A stretch of DNA of 64,000 nt from Bradyrhizobium sp. Arg816. GTDB lineage: Bacteria > Pseudomonadota > Alphaproteobacteria > Rhizobiales > Xanthobacteraceae. The stretch lies in contig NZ_JAPRAQ010000007.1 in assembly GCF_029989365.1 (NCBI RefSeq), forward strand, positions 186,001-250,000. The letters run 5' to 3'. The position numbers were made by a program, and so were the translations under genes. Below the pieces are notes generated by a model. The model worked only from the letters and a program-made list of their open reading frames with translations, did no database searches and had not been told where the DNA came from. This document shows positions 16,135 to 24,066 of the stretch, piece after piece (positions within the stretch are counted from its first letter, which is position 1; every line of letters begins with the position of its first letter).

Positions 16135-17830
16135 GCTTACCGAGCCGCAAGAGCTCAGGCGCTGCATCCGCGATCTCGTCGCGCTTTCGACGCTGCCGGC
16201 AATCTGGAAAGATTACAATTCGCGGCAGATCGCCGACAGCGCGGCGGCCGCTTTGCTTTCGATGCTCAATGCCGACGTCATTTACGTGACTGTGCCGGGG
16301 CTGCGCGACGAACCGGTGGCCGACGTGATGCGCACGAGCCAAGCGGTATCCATCGGATCGTCTGGTCACATTGAACGCATCCTCCGCGGTGCATCGCGCG
16401 GAAGACGCGAGCAGATATCCGCGATCGACAACCCGCTAGGGAAGGGAACGTTACGGATCGTGGCGGCGCCGATGGGCTTTGGCGGAGACGCCGGGATGGT
16501 CGCAGGTTCCGTCAATCCGCAATTTCCAAGCGAGACGGACCGGCTCCTTCTAGGAATTGCGGCGAACCATGTAACGCTCGCTATCCAACGCTGGCACGCG
16601 GAGGCCGAGCAACGGCGTCTGGCGACCGTGATCGAGCGGTCGTCCGAGTTCATTGGTTTCGCCGATCTAGACGGCACGCCGCAATATCTCAATAAGGCGG
16701 CCATCGACCTGCTCGGGCTTTCCGGCACTGAGGAAGTGCAGCGGCTTAATATCTTCGATTTCATGGCTCCCGATGAGCGGACTCGGGCGCATTGCGAGTT
16801 GCTTCCGATGGTGATGGGAACCGGACGCTGGCTCGGCGAGCTCAACTTCCGCCACTTCCAAACTGGAGAAGTCATTCCCTTCCTGGTAGATTGGTTCCGC
16901 ATCGACGACTCGCGCACGGACCGGCCTACGAACATGGCGACCGTCAGCCGCGATCTGAGGCATCAGAAAAAGCTCGAGAGTGATCTTCGACGCCTCAACG
17001 AGTCGTTGGAGCAGCGGGTGGCGGAACGGACATCGGAATTGGCGGAAGCGCTCGAGCGACTGACGCTCGAAGCCGAGGAGCGGCTGTGCGCGGATGTCCG
17101 CGCGCAGCAGCTACAGGCGGAGCTCCATCATGCGTCGCGGCTCAGCACAGCGGGTCAGATGGCCGGCGCGTTGGCGCATGAATTGAACCAACCGCTGACC
17201 GCGTTCACCAATTCGGTCAACGCTGTGCACCGGATGATGGCCAACGGGCCTCCCGCTCCCCAAAGGGTCGCTACTGTACGCGATGTCCTTGGCGAAGCCG
17301 CCGATCAGGCGCTTCGCGCCGGCGAGATCATTCGGAGGCTGCGAGAGTTCGTTACGCGCGGCGAGACGGAAATGCGGATCGAAAACCTGCCTGCCCTGAT
17401 CCGTGAAGCCAATGATCTTGCCTCAGCGGGAACCGGACCACACGGCGTGCAGGTCCGGCTGAGCTTCGATCCGCGCGCCGAGGCAGTATTTGCGAACCGA
17501 ATTCAACTGCAGCAGGTCATGCTTAACCTGATACGCAATGCGCACGAGGCGATGGCGCAGAGCGAGCGGCGCGACTTGGAAGTGGTCACTGCCCGTCTCG
17601 ATGACAAGTCGATTGAGATCGCTGTAGCAGATCGTGGCTCGGGCCTGCCGGACAATATTGTCGAACACCTCTTCGAGCCATTCCACACCACAAAAATCGA
17701 TGGCATGGGACTGGGACTTTCGATCTGCCGCTCGATCGTCGAGGCCCATCGCGGAAAGCTGGGGTATGAGCCCAATTGCGGCGGCGGAGCAATCTTTCGT
17801 GTGACGCTGCCCGTCCCGCTGGAACGATGA
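16118..17830 (+). CDS. FixL-like sensor histidine kinase (GAF-PAS-HisKA-HATPase)
   Basis: A soluble histidine kinase of about 570 residues with no membrane segment. Residues about 10-160 are a GAF domain, about 170-290 a PAS domain (FIGFADLDGTPQYLNKAAID), followed by a coiled coil (LEQRVAERTSELAEALERL). The H-box is GALAHELNQPLTAF, the N-box LNLIRNAHEAM, and the G-boxes DRGSGLPDN and GMGLGLSICRS. The FixL haem-binding histidine context is not apparent in this PAS, so oxygen sensing through haem is not supported. ATG 16118 is the likely start; the frame is open to 16094. The stop overlaps the response-regulator start as ATGA. Confidence 0.9.
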   Translation: MPWVDKLTEPQELRRCIRDLVALSTLPAIWKDYNSRQIADSAAAALLSMLNADVIYVTVPGLRDEPVADVMRTSQAVSIGSSGHIERILRGASRGRREQISAIDNPLGKGTLRIVAAPMGFGGDAGMVAGSVNPQFPSETDRLLLGIAANHVTLAIQRWHAEAEQRRLATVIERSSEFIGFADLDGTPQYLNKAAIDLLGLSGTEEVQRLNIFDFMAPDERTRAHCELLPMVMGTGRWLGELNFRHFQTGEVIPFLVDWFRIDDSRTDRPTNMATVSRDLRHQKKLESDLRRLNESLEQRVAERTSELAEALERLTLEAEERLCADVRAQQLQAELHHASRLSTAGQMAGALAHELNQPLTAFTNSVNAVHRMMANGPPAPQRVATVRDVLGEAADQALRAGEIIRRLREFVTRGETEMRIENLPALIREANDLASAGTGPHGVQVRLSFDPRAEAVFANRIQLQQVMLNLIRNAHEAMAQSERRDLEVVTARLDDKSIEIAVADRGSGLPDNIVEHLFEPFHTTKIDGMGLGLSICRSIVEAHRGKLGYEPNCGGGAIFRVTLPVPLER

Positions 17831-18456
17831 GTCGATCGATGGCAGCCGAACGGTACATTTACGTAATTGATGACGACCCGGCGATCCGCCGATCGTTGGA
17901 GCGGCTGCTTGATGCGGTCGGTTTCCAGGTGGCGTCGTATGCAACGCCAAATGCGTTCCTCGACGTCGCGGGCAGCTTACTCGGGGGCTGCGTCCTGCTG
18001 GATCTTCGTATGCCGGAGATGGACGGCTTCGAGGTTCATGCTCGCCTTCGGCTGATAAACCCGAACTTGCCGGTCATTGTGGTGACGGCTCAAGGCGACG
18101 TGCAGACCGCGGTCCGAGCGATGAAGGCGGGAGCTGTGGACTTCATCGAAAAGCCCTACAGCGACGACGCCCTGATAGCGGCGATTGAGTCCGCGCTGAA
18201 GACCAGCGCCGCGGAGGGACGGACCGATGATATTGCTATGGCGGCGGCATTAATCGATACGCTCAGCCCACGGGAGCGGCAGGTTCTTGAGGCGCTCGTG
18301 GCCGGGCAGCAAAACAAGGTGATCGCATTCGATCTTGGTATCAGTGTGCGCACGGTCGAGGTTCACCGCTCACGTATGATGGACCGGCTGCGCGTGCGTC
18401 AGTTCGCCGAGGCTGTCCGGCTTTTGGTCCTCGCGAGCTTTGCGGAGCGGGCGTGA
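17827..18456 (+). CDS. FixJ-like LuxR-type response regulator
   Basis: A 209-residue response regulator paired with the preceding kinase. The receiver domain has the acidic pocket VIDDDP (about residues 16-21), the phosphoacceptor Asp in LLDLRMPEMDG, the Thr in VTAQGD and the Lys in EKPYSDDAL. The C-terminal LuxR/FixJ helix-turn-helix reads LSPRERQVLEALVAGQQNKV then SVRTVEVHRSRMMDRL. The start codon overlaps the kinase stop (ATGA), which implies translational coupling. An alternative ATG is at 17839. Targets are unknown; the FixK-like boxes nearby would need an intermediate Crp/Fnr protein. Confidence 0.92.
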   Translation: MSRSMAAERYIYVIDDDPAIRRSLERLLDAVGFQVASYATPNAFLDVAGSLLGGCVLLDLRMPEMDGFEVHARLRLINPNLPVIVVTAQGDVQTAVRAMKAGAVDFIEKPYSDDALIAAIESALKTSAAEGRTDDIAMAAALIDTLSPRERQVLEALVAGQQNKVIAFDLGISVRTVEVHRSRMMDRLRVRQFAEAVRLLVLASFAERA

Positions 18457-18677
18457 GCGGATATCTGGTGGGATGGAGATGCCCGCACGAGCACATCGTC
18501 ATGCTTGCCATCCTCAAGCGCTTCCCGGTCAATGATTGGATGACGGATTCTACAACTGTGGTTTGGATCTCTGGCGTGCGCACCCGCGCATGGCGGACCA
18601 TTTTGTTGTAACAGCCGCTGACCTAGCTTGTCGGAATGAAGAAATTAACAATCGTCTATAAGTGCTTGATTTCGCTA

Positions 18678-18722
18678 TGGTGGGCGCACCAGGGCTCGAA
18701 CCTGGGACCCGCTGATTAAGAG
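18678..18722 (-). other. 3' fragment of tRNA-Lys(CUU), putative attachment site
   Basis: On the minus strand 45 nt match the 3' part of a tRNA-Lys, from the anticodon loop (CTCTTAATCAG, anticodon CTT) through the T arm (CCAGG-TTCGAGC-CCTGG) to the 3' acceptor strand GCGCCCA and CCA. The D arm and 5' acceptor strand are absent, so it cannot be a working tRNA. Such fragments mark the far end of elements that integrate into tRNA genes, here with crossover in the anticodon loop. No intact tRNA-Lys is in the window. Confidence 0.75.
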
Positions 18723-18777
18723 TTCAGGACCATCGCGATCTTTGGCGGCTTGGAGCTGCTGCTCTGCCTCGCCGCTT

Positions 18778-19239
18778 CTATGAACTACGCCCCGGTCCGG
18801 CACCCTCCTTCGAAGGAGGCCCCGCGTCCGCAGGATTAGGAAGCGTTAGCCCGCGCCCGTTCTCGAGCTTCACGACGCGCTCGCGACGTTCGCGTCGCCG
18901 CCTAGCGCGCTCCGCCGGCTGCGGAAGCGGTGGTATGGGCGCATCCCTGCTCTCGGCTGGCCCTGTCTCTGTCGGTTGCTCGACGGCGGGGCGCGCCTCC
19001 ATGAACTCTAGCACTGTCCGTCCCTTGACGGTGATCTTCCAGCCGCCGTTTTCGCGCTCGACGAGACCTTGCGAAAAGATGTCGAGGTCTGGGACACGCG
19101 CAGCCAGCCGGTTTGTGCGGTCGGCCCAGTCCCGGCCGCTGGTCGCCAGGATCGCCATATCGCGCTTGAGATCGGCCATCGTGGCAAATCCATCCGGATA
19201 GCTCACCAGGATCTTCAGCACCGTGACTTGGAAATTCAC
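18778..19239 (-). CDS. conserved hypothetical protein with winged-helix-like N-terminus
   Basis: Function unknown, 153 residues. The first about 80 residues (MNFQVTVLKILVSYPDGFAT, MADLKRDMAILATSG, GLVERENGGWKITVKGRTVL) have the helix-helix-wing pattern of a small winged-helix DNA-binding domain. The C-terminal half is low-complexity, Pro- and Arg-rich (RARRRRERRERVVKLENG). It starts 12 bp after the 66-residue gene at 19252-19452, so the two form an operon. Both sit between the tRNA-Lys fragment and the integrase, which suggests they belong to the mobile segment. Confidence 0.6.
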   Translation of the reverse strand: MNFQVTVLKILVSYPDGFATMADLKRDMAILATSGRDWADRTNRLAARVPDLDIFSQGLVERENGGWKITVKGRTVLEFMEARPAVEQPTETGPAESRDAPIPPLPQPAERARRRRERRERVVKLENGRGLTLPNPADAGPPSKEGAGPGRSS

Positions 19240-19251
19240 CCCCGCCTCCGG

Positions 19252-19452
19252 TCAGCGCCACATGGTAGGCGCCTGCGAGAGCGCATGGCGCCCGATCTGC
19301 TTGAGGTGATCCGGAGAGGTGTCCCCTTTGGTCGCGGCTTCCAGGATTTTCGAGGCCACGTGGGTACGGGCGCCGGTCTCGGTCCGGGAAACATTTTCGC
19401 AGACCTCATCTAGGACCGCGCGCAGAAGCGCGGTGGTCGCGGAATCGAACAT
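19252..19452 (-). CDS. small conserved hypothetical protein (66 aa)
   Basis: Function unknown. The product MFDSATTALLRAVLDEVCEN followed by ARTHVASKILEAATKGDTSP is an all-helical protein, of a type that I recall as frequent in Bradyrhizobium genomes. The start at 19452 is chosen for the GGGGG-type SD 8 nt upstream; an in-frame ATG at 19467 would add five residues. First gene of a two-gene unit with the winged-helix-like gene. Confidence 0.65.
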   Translation of the reverse strand: MFDSATTALLRAVLDEVCENVSRTETGARTHVASKILEAATKGDTSPDHLKQIGRHALSQAPTMWR

Positions 19453-19988
19453 GGCGAACCCCCACAAGAAAAATTACCATAACGCAATGGCGGCGGCGTC
19501 AAATCTAAGCGTGTTAAAAAATCAGAAGAACTCTACACCCCTGCGAGGACTTGGCAATATCGGCGGGGATGGCCGATGAACCAGAGGAACTATGAAATCG
19601 ACTGGTGGTGTGTGTCGCCTCCTGCTGTCTTGTTCGCCGGAGGTTTGCGAGCTGCGCCAGTGAATACGTCCAGGCTTCCTGGGCGGACTGCCTCCGCTGC
19701 GTCGGGTTCCAGTCCACTGGGCTCTCTGCCGACTCCTCGCGCCTCTACGGTAGCCGCCGTCTCCAATTGAGGCGCATCGTCCTCTGCTGAGGCAGCAGGT
19801 CACGTCCTTCTCCCTGGCCTTCCGCGGCGCGCTCTCCCGGCCGAGGCAAGTAAGTCCAAAGTGTCCTTTTCAGGCGCTGCACTACGCTCCTGCGCGATCC
19901 AGTTGCCCTCGCAGTTTCAATCCTGCTGGTGATCATCATGATGGGCAGGACGAGCAAAGAACGAGTTTCAGCAGCTCACGCTTATGCG
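19453..19988. other. non-coding stretch between accessory genes
   Basis: About 535 bp with no gene that I can support. It holds short inverted repeats such as CTGCTG-AGG-CAGCAG at 19784-19798. Open frames on both strands here are short and show no domain. It may contain the promoter for the excisionase-integrase pair. Confidence 0.4.
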
Positions 19989-20219
19989 ATGACACGTCCT
20001 GCCATCATTCCAGCGGGTTCTTGGCCGCGCCGTATGACTGCTGGAATCGCAGCAGGGTATTGCGGAGAATCGACCGTTGAAGCCTTTCTCAAACGAGTCG
20101 GTGAGGAGTATCCTCGACCACGTGTGAAAGAAGGGAGGCGTCAGCTGTGGTTGAGAGACGATCTGGACCGAGTTATTGCGCCGGACATCGTGCCGGGCGA
20201 CCTCGCCGAGGATTTGTGA
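19989..20219 (+). CDS. excisionase-like small DNA-binding protein
   Basis: About 76 residues, from MTRPAIIPAGSWPRRMTAGI. The pattern WPRRM-AAGYCGESTVEAFLK and the later RRQLWLRDDLDRVI resemble MerR/excisionase-type helix-turn-helix proteins in which a helix-turn-helix is followed by a wing and a WLR--LD segment; I recall such proteins upstream of rhizobial integrases. Upstream ATGs at 19929 and 19941 are possible and no SD settles the choice. The stop overlaps the integrase GTG as GTGA, so the two are translationally coupled. Likely role: directing excision or regulating the integrase. Confidence 0.6.
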   Translation: MTRPAIIPAGSWPRRMTAGIAAGYCGESTVEAFLKRVGEEYPRPRVKEGRRQLWLRDDLDRVIAPDIVPGDLAEDL

Positions 20220-21547
20220 CGCTGGAGCGTCCACTTCCACGCTTCGTCGAGGTACGGCGGCTTGCCCGCCGGGCGACCGCTTTCTACTTCCGCATCCCCA
20301 CTCATTACAGGAAACTCGGCTGCGAGATAGCGAATGAGCCACTTGGGACGAGCTACGAAACTGCATGCGGCGACGACGGAAAAGGCGGACGCGCCGCCAC
20401 ACTCAATGCCTTGTTCGATGAATGGAACAACCAGCGCAGAGGGCAGCCGGGCGAGCAGGGAAAGATCGCGCGCTATGGCACGATCGATTGGCTGTTCCGA
20501 CAATACAAGACGGAGAAGGCGTATACTGAGAAGGTCTCAGCTCGGTCGCGCCCCGACTACGAACGGATCATGCATATGACCTGCGACACCGTCGGAAAGA
20601 GCGGACGGCGGATCGGCGAACGGCAGATCATGGAAGTTACGCCACGTGCCGCCGATAAGATCTACGACAAAATCATCAACGGCCCGAACGGCATCAGACT
20701 GCGGCAGGGAGAAAAAGTGGTCGGGCTCTGCCGAAAGGTGTGGCGGATCATGCGTCGGCTGCACCCAGAGTTGTTCGATAAGAAACACCCGAACCCCTGG
20801 GACGATTTCACCCTCAAGAGCCGCACCAAGACCAAGAAGCACGCGGTCACTCGAGAAGAGGTCTATAAGTTTGCATGGGGCTGCATCAAAGAAGGGCGGC
20901 CTGAACCCGCGGCCGTCGCGGTGATCTGCTTTGAATGGCTACAACGACCGGAGAACGTAGTAGCCGGGTTTTTGACTTGGCCCGACTATCGCAGCAAGAA
21001 CTGGCCACACGCCGTGCGCATCGAGCACCACAAGAACAAGGCGTTGGTCTGGCATCCGCTCGACGAGACTCTCGACGGAGAGACCATCAAGTTTTACGCA
21101 GAAGCGGAGGACGTTTTGAGCCATCTGCCCAAGCTCGGCGTCCCGATGATCATGCGTCGGATCCAAAAGGGTGAACGCAAGGGCGATGCCAAAGTGTGGT
21201 CCTACCCTGGCATGGAAAAAGTGGTGCAGCAGATGCGCAAGAAGATCGACGGCGTGTCAAAGCTGTTCACGCTTGATGCCTGTCGACACGGCGGCATGAC
21301 CGAACTCGAGGAAGCCGAACTGACCGACGGCCAGGGTCGTGCGCTCTCGGGCCACAAGACCGCACAGGCCTATCGCGGCTATGCCAAGGAAACGATGATG
21401 CGAGCGTTGGCTGCGACGCGCAAGAGACATGCACATCTCTTGGCACAGAAGGAGCTCGATCAGCACAATGCTGATGGAGCAGCATCACCTCGAGACGAAA
21501 CGCAGAACTCGCCAATTTCGAAGACTAGCGTCCGATCTCAAGGATAG
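20216..21547 (+). CDS. tyrosine-type site-specific integrase
   Basis: Catalyses integration or excision of a mobile element. 443 residues from GTG 20216. The N-terminal part (RYGTIDWLFRQYKTEKAYTE, SRPDYERIMHM) resembles the core-binding/SAM-like domain. The catalytic domain shows Arg-I in WLQRPENVV, Arg-II in LDACRHGGMTEL, GHK in LSGHKTAQAYRGYAKE and the nucleophile Tyr in the same segment. The position of the usual first His of HxxR is Asp or Ala (DACR), a deviation shared by some rhizobial integrases of this group. It overlaps the excisionase-like gene and ends 290 bp from the 3' end of tRNA-Gln. Confidence 0.85.
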   Translation: MTLERPLPRFVEVRRLARRATAFYFRIPTHYRKLGCEIANEPLGTSYETACGDDGKGGRAATLNALFDEWNNQRRGQPGEQGKIARYGTIDWLFRQYKTEKAYTEKVSARSRPDYERIMHMTCDTVGKSGRRIGERQIMEVTPRAADKIYDKIINGPNGIRLRQGEKVVGLCRKVWRIMRRLHPELFDKKHPNPWDDFTLKSRTKTKKHAVTREEVYKFAWGCIKEGRPEPAAVAVICFEWLQRPENVVAGFLTWPDYRSKNWPHAVRIEHHKNKALVWHPLDETLDGETIKFYAEAEDVLSHLPKLGVPMIMRRIQKGERKGDAKVWSYPGMEKVVQQMRKKIDGVSKLFTLDACRHGGMTELEEAELTDGQGRALSGHKTAQAYRGYAKETMMRALAATRKRHAHLLAQKELDQHNADGAASPRDETQNSPISKTSVRSQG

Positions 21548-21741
21548 ATTTCGCGATTCGTTGAACGCTGCAAAAGGCGGCGGGGTTCTGCAACTTCGAT
21601 CCGCACGCGACGTCAGCGGCTGCGGTCGGAAGCTTGCAACGCACAGACGGCGTTGATTTGCTGAGTTCGTATTTTAATGAGGCGAGCGACGTTCAACGCG
21701 CGACGACCTTCATCTGCCGTCGCAAAAACGAAACCAGCACA

Positions 21742-21778
21742 GAATTTCCAAATGCGCGGCAAACGGAATTTCCAAATG
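21742..21778. repeat. short direct repeats beside tRNA-Gln
   Basis: GAATTTCCAAATG occurs at 21742-21754 and again at 21766-21778, a 24-bp period. The repeats lie between the integrase stop and tRNA-Gln in locally AT-richer DNA. They could be arm-type integrase binding sites; this is inferred from position only. Confidence 0.45.
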
Positions 21779-21836
21779 AGCAGGAAAATCTGCCTTGAGC
21801 ATGACAGTTTTTGCAACAAAATCAGAACGTTGGCGC

Positions 21837-21911
21837 TGGCTGGGGCGGGAGGGATCGAACCTCCGAATGGCGGAATCAAAATCCGCTGCCTTACCGCTTG
21901 GCTACGCCCCA
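21837..21911 (-). tRNA. tRNA-Gln (anticodon UUG)
   Basis: A complete 75-nt tRNA including an encoded 3' CCA. The acceptor stem TGGGGCG pairs with CGCCCCA, the anticodon loop reads TTTTGAT (anticodon TTG) between GCGGA and TCCGC, and the T arm is CGGAGG-TTCGATC-CCTCCC. The 3' end points towards the integrase gene, consistent with use as an integration site. To its right the sequence becomes uniformly core-like. Confidence 0.95.
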
Positions 21912-22179
21912 ACAGGCGACCAGGGAACGGGCGGAAGAACTGGCTACCGCAGATTCCCGCTGGTCGCAGCCGGTCTATAGGGAGCGGCGCGGCATTTCAA
22001 CCGCCTGGAGGGGCAAAATACCTGAGGTCCAGGACCGGGCCCGGCGCTCGCCATGCCACCCTTTATTATAGGCCCGGCGGCGGCGCCGTTCCGGGCCGGC
22101 GCTATCCCGGCGTTCCGGCCATTGAGACCTCCCCCGTTTCATGGGAATACGGCGCCAAACCTGTCCACGGGAGTGAGCC

Positions 22180-23958
22180 ATGACCTACCGCGCGCCGATC
22201 TCTGACATGCTGCTGTCGCTCAACCATGGCGCCGGCCTGAAGGCTGCCGTGGAGGCCGGCCATTACGGCGATTTCGACGGCGACATCGTGAGCGCCGTGC
22301 TGGAGGAAGCCGGCAAGTTCGCAACCGACGTGCTGGCGCCGCTCAACAAGGTCGGCGACGAGCACGGCATCAAGCTTGGCGACGGCAAGGTCACGACTGC
22401 GCCGGGCTGGCCGGACGCCTACAAGCGCTGGACCGAGGGCGGCTGGAACGCGGTCTCCGGCCCCGAGGATTTCGGCGGCCAGGGCCTGCCGCTCGCCATC
22501 AACGCCGCCTGCACCGAGATCTGGAGCGCCTCGAACGTCGCCTTCGGCCTCTGCCCGCTGCTCACGGCCTCGGCGATGGAGGCGCTGGATGCGCATGGCA
22601 GCGACGAGTTGAAGAAGATCTATCTCGAAAAGCTCGTCTCCGGCGAATGGACCGGCACGATGCAGCTGACCGAGTCGCAGGCCGGCTCCGACGTCGGCGC
22701 GCTGCGCACCCGCGCCGAGCGGCAGGCCGACGGCACCTATCGCATCAAGGGGACGAAGATCTTCATCACCTATGGCGAGCACGACATGACCGACAACATC
22801 GTGCATTTCGTGCTGGCGCGCCTGCCCGATGCGCCCGCCGGCACCAAGGGGATCTCGCTGTTCCTCGTGCCGAAGTTCATGGTCAATGCCGACGGCTCGC
22901 TCGGCGCGCGCAATGACATCTTTGCGAGCGGCGTCGAGCACAAGCTCGGCATGCATGCCTCCCCCACCTGCACCATGACCATGGGCGATCATGGCGGCGC
23001 GATCGGCTTCCTCGTCGGCGAAGAGAACCAGGGCATGCGCTGCATGTTCACGATGATGAACCAGGCCCGCCTCGGCGTCGGGCTGGAGGGCGTCGGCGTC
23101 GCCGATCGCGCCTACCAGCAGGCGCTGGCCTATGCGCAGGAGCGCAAGCAGGGCCGCGCCATCGGCAAGGCGGGCGACGGTTCGGACGCGATCTTCGTGC
23201 ATCCCGACGTCAAGCGCATGCTGATGCGGATGCGGGCGCAGACCGCGGCCGCACGCACCATCTGCTATGCGACCGCGGTCGCGATCGACGTCTCCACGCG
23301 CGCCACGGATCCAAAGGTCCGTGCGGACGCCGCCGCACGCGCGGCGCTGCTGACGCCGATGGCGAAGGGCTATTCCACCGATATCGGCAACGAGGTCGCC
23401 TATCTCGGCGTGCAGGTGCATGGCGGCATGGGCTTCATCGAGGAGACCGGCGCCGCGCAGCACTATCGCGATGCGCGCATCACCGCGATCTACGAGGGCA
23501 CCAACGGCATCCAGGCGATCGATCTCGTCACGCGAAAGCTCGCGGCCAATGGCGGCGCTGCGGTGTGGGCGCTGCTCGACGAGCTCTCGGCCACCGTGAA
23601 GCAGGTCGAAGCCTCCAACGATCCCGCTTTCGGCACCACAGGTACCAAGCTGCGCGAGGCGCTGGAGGCGCTGACGCGCACCAGCAAGTGGCTGCTGGAG
23701 CGCGTGACCTCCGCACCGAACGAGGCGCTCGCCGGCGCGACGCCGTATCTGCAGCAGTTCGGCGCCACCCTCGGCGGCTGCATGCTGGCCTCCGAGGCGC
23801 TCGCCGCGAAGGCCGATGGCAACACCGACGCCGCGCGCTACGTCTCGCTCGCGCGCTTCTTCGCCGAGAACATCACGGTGCAGGCCGGCGCGCTGGAGCG
23901 CACGGTGACGGAGAGCGCGGAGTCGGTCGCGGCGGCGGATGCGGTGTTGTTGGGGTAA
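22180..23958 (+). CDS. acyl-CoA dehydrogenase (FadE-like)
   Basis: A flavin enzyme that introduces the alpha-beta double bond into acyl-CoA, feeding electrons to ETF. 592 residues, the longer FadE-type with a C-terminal extension. Motifs: MQLTESQAGSDVGALRTRAE (flavin and substrate site), GTKIFITYGEHDMTDNIVHF, RLGVGLEGVGVADRAYQQAL, and YRDARITAIYEGTNGIQAID, where the catalytic Glu lies in YEGTNG. SD GGGAG lies 7 nt upstream of ATG 22180. It stands alone, ending at a palindromic repeat. Confidence 0.93.
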   Translation: MTYRAPISDMLLSLNHGAGLKAAVEAGHYGDFDGDIVSAVLEEAGKFATDVLAPLNKVGDEHGIKLGDGKVTTAPGWPDAYKRWTEGGWNAVSGPEDFGGQGLPLAINAACTEIWSASNVAFGLCPLLTASAMEALDAHGSDELKKIYLEKLVSGEWTGTMQLTESQAGSDVGALRTRAERQADGTYRIKGTKIFITYGEHDMTDNIVHFVLARLPDAPAGTKGISLFLVPKFMVNADGSLGARNDIFASGVEHKLGMHASPTCTMTMGDHGGAIGFLVGEENQGMRCMFTMMNQARLGVGLEGVGVADRAYQQALAYAQERKQGRAIGKAGDGSDAIFVHPDVKRMLMRMRAQTAAARTICYATAVAIDVSTRATDPKVRADAAARAALLTPMAKGYSTDIGNEVAYLGVQVHGGMGFIEETGAAQHYRDARITAIYEGTNGIQAIDLVTRKLAANGGAAVWALLDELSATVKQVEASNDPAFGTTGTKLREALEALTRTSKWLLERVTSAPNEALAGATPYLQQFGATLGGCMLASEALAAKADGNTDAARYVSLARFFAENITVQAGALERTVTESAESVAAADAVLLG

Positions 23959-23968
23959 GGGTGGCCTG

Positions 23969-24056
23969 CGTAGCCCGGATGGAGCGAAGCGCAATCCGGG
24001 GTCGTCGTCGCTCGCGGCACGAATCCCGGATTACGCTGCGCTCCATCCGGGCTACG
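23969..24056. repeat. long inverted repeat (REP-like palindrome)
   Basis: Two 32-nt arms, 23969-24000 beginning CGTAGCCCGGATGGAGCGAA and 24025-24056 ending CTCCATCCGGGCTACG, are reverse complements with two mismatches, separated by a 24-nt loop. It lies between convergent genes. Similar elements are scattered through Bradyrhizobium genomes, which is from memory; it may act as a terminator. Confidence 0.8.
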
Positions 24057-24066
24057 ACGCCTAATC

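Larger units (their letters stand above)
18678..21911. mobile_element. tRNA-associated integration locus
   Basis: The segment between a tRNA-Lys 3' fragment and an intact tRNA-Gln carries excisionase-like and integrase genes, integrase-proximal direct repeats and two small accessory genes. Orientation matters: the tRNA-Gln 3' end faces the integrase, the usual layout for a tRNA-targeting element whose integrase gene lies next to its attachment site. The matching tRNA-Gln 3' repeat that would define the far end is not visible. The element may be a remnant, or may extend left beyond the window. Confidence 0.45.

Noticed and set aside
15838..16167. A 109-codon minus-strand open frame across the Crp/Fnr remnant
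   Set aside because: The + strand has a recognisable Crp/Fnr N-terminus in the same place. The minus frame has no family features.
22102..23994. A 630-codon open frame antisense to the acyl-CoA dehydrogenase gene
   Set aside because: It mirrors the high-G+C codon bias of the real gene on the + strand. It is rich in Arg, Ala and His with no domain, and has no ribosome-binding site.
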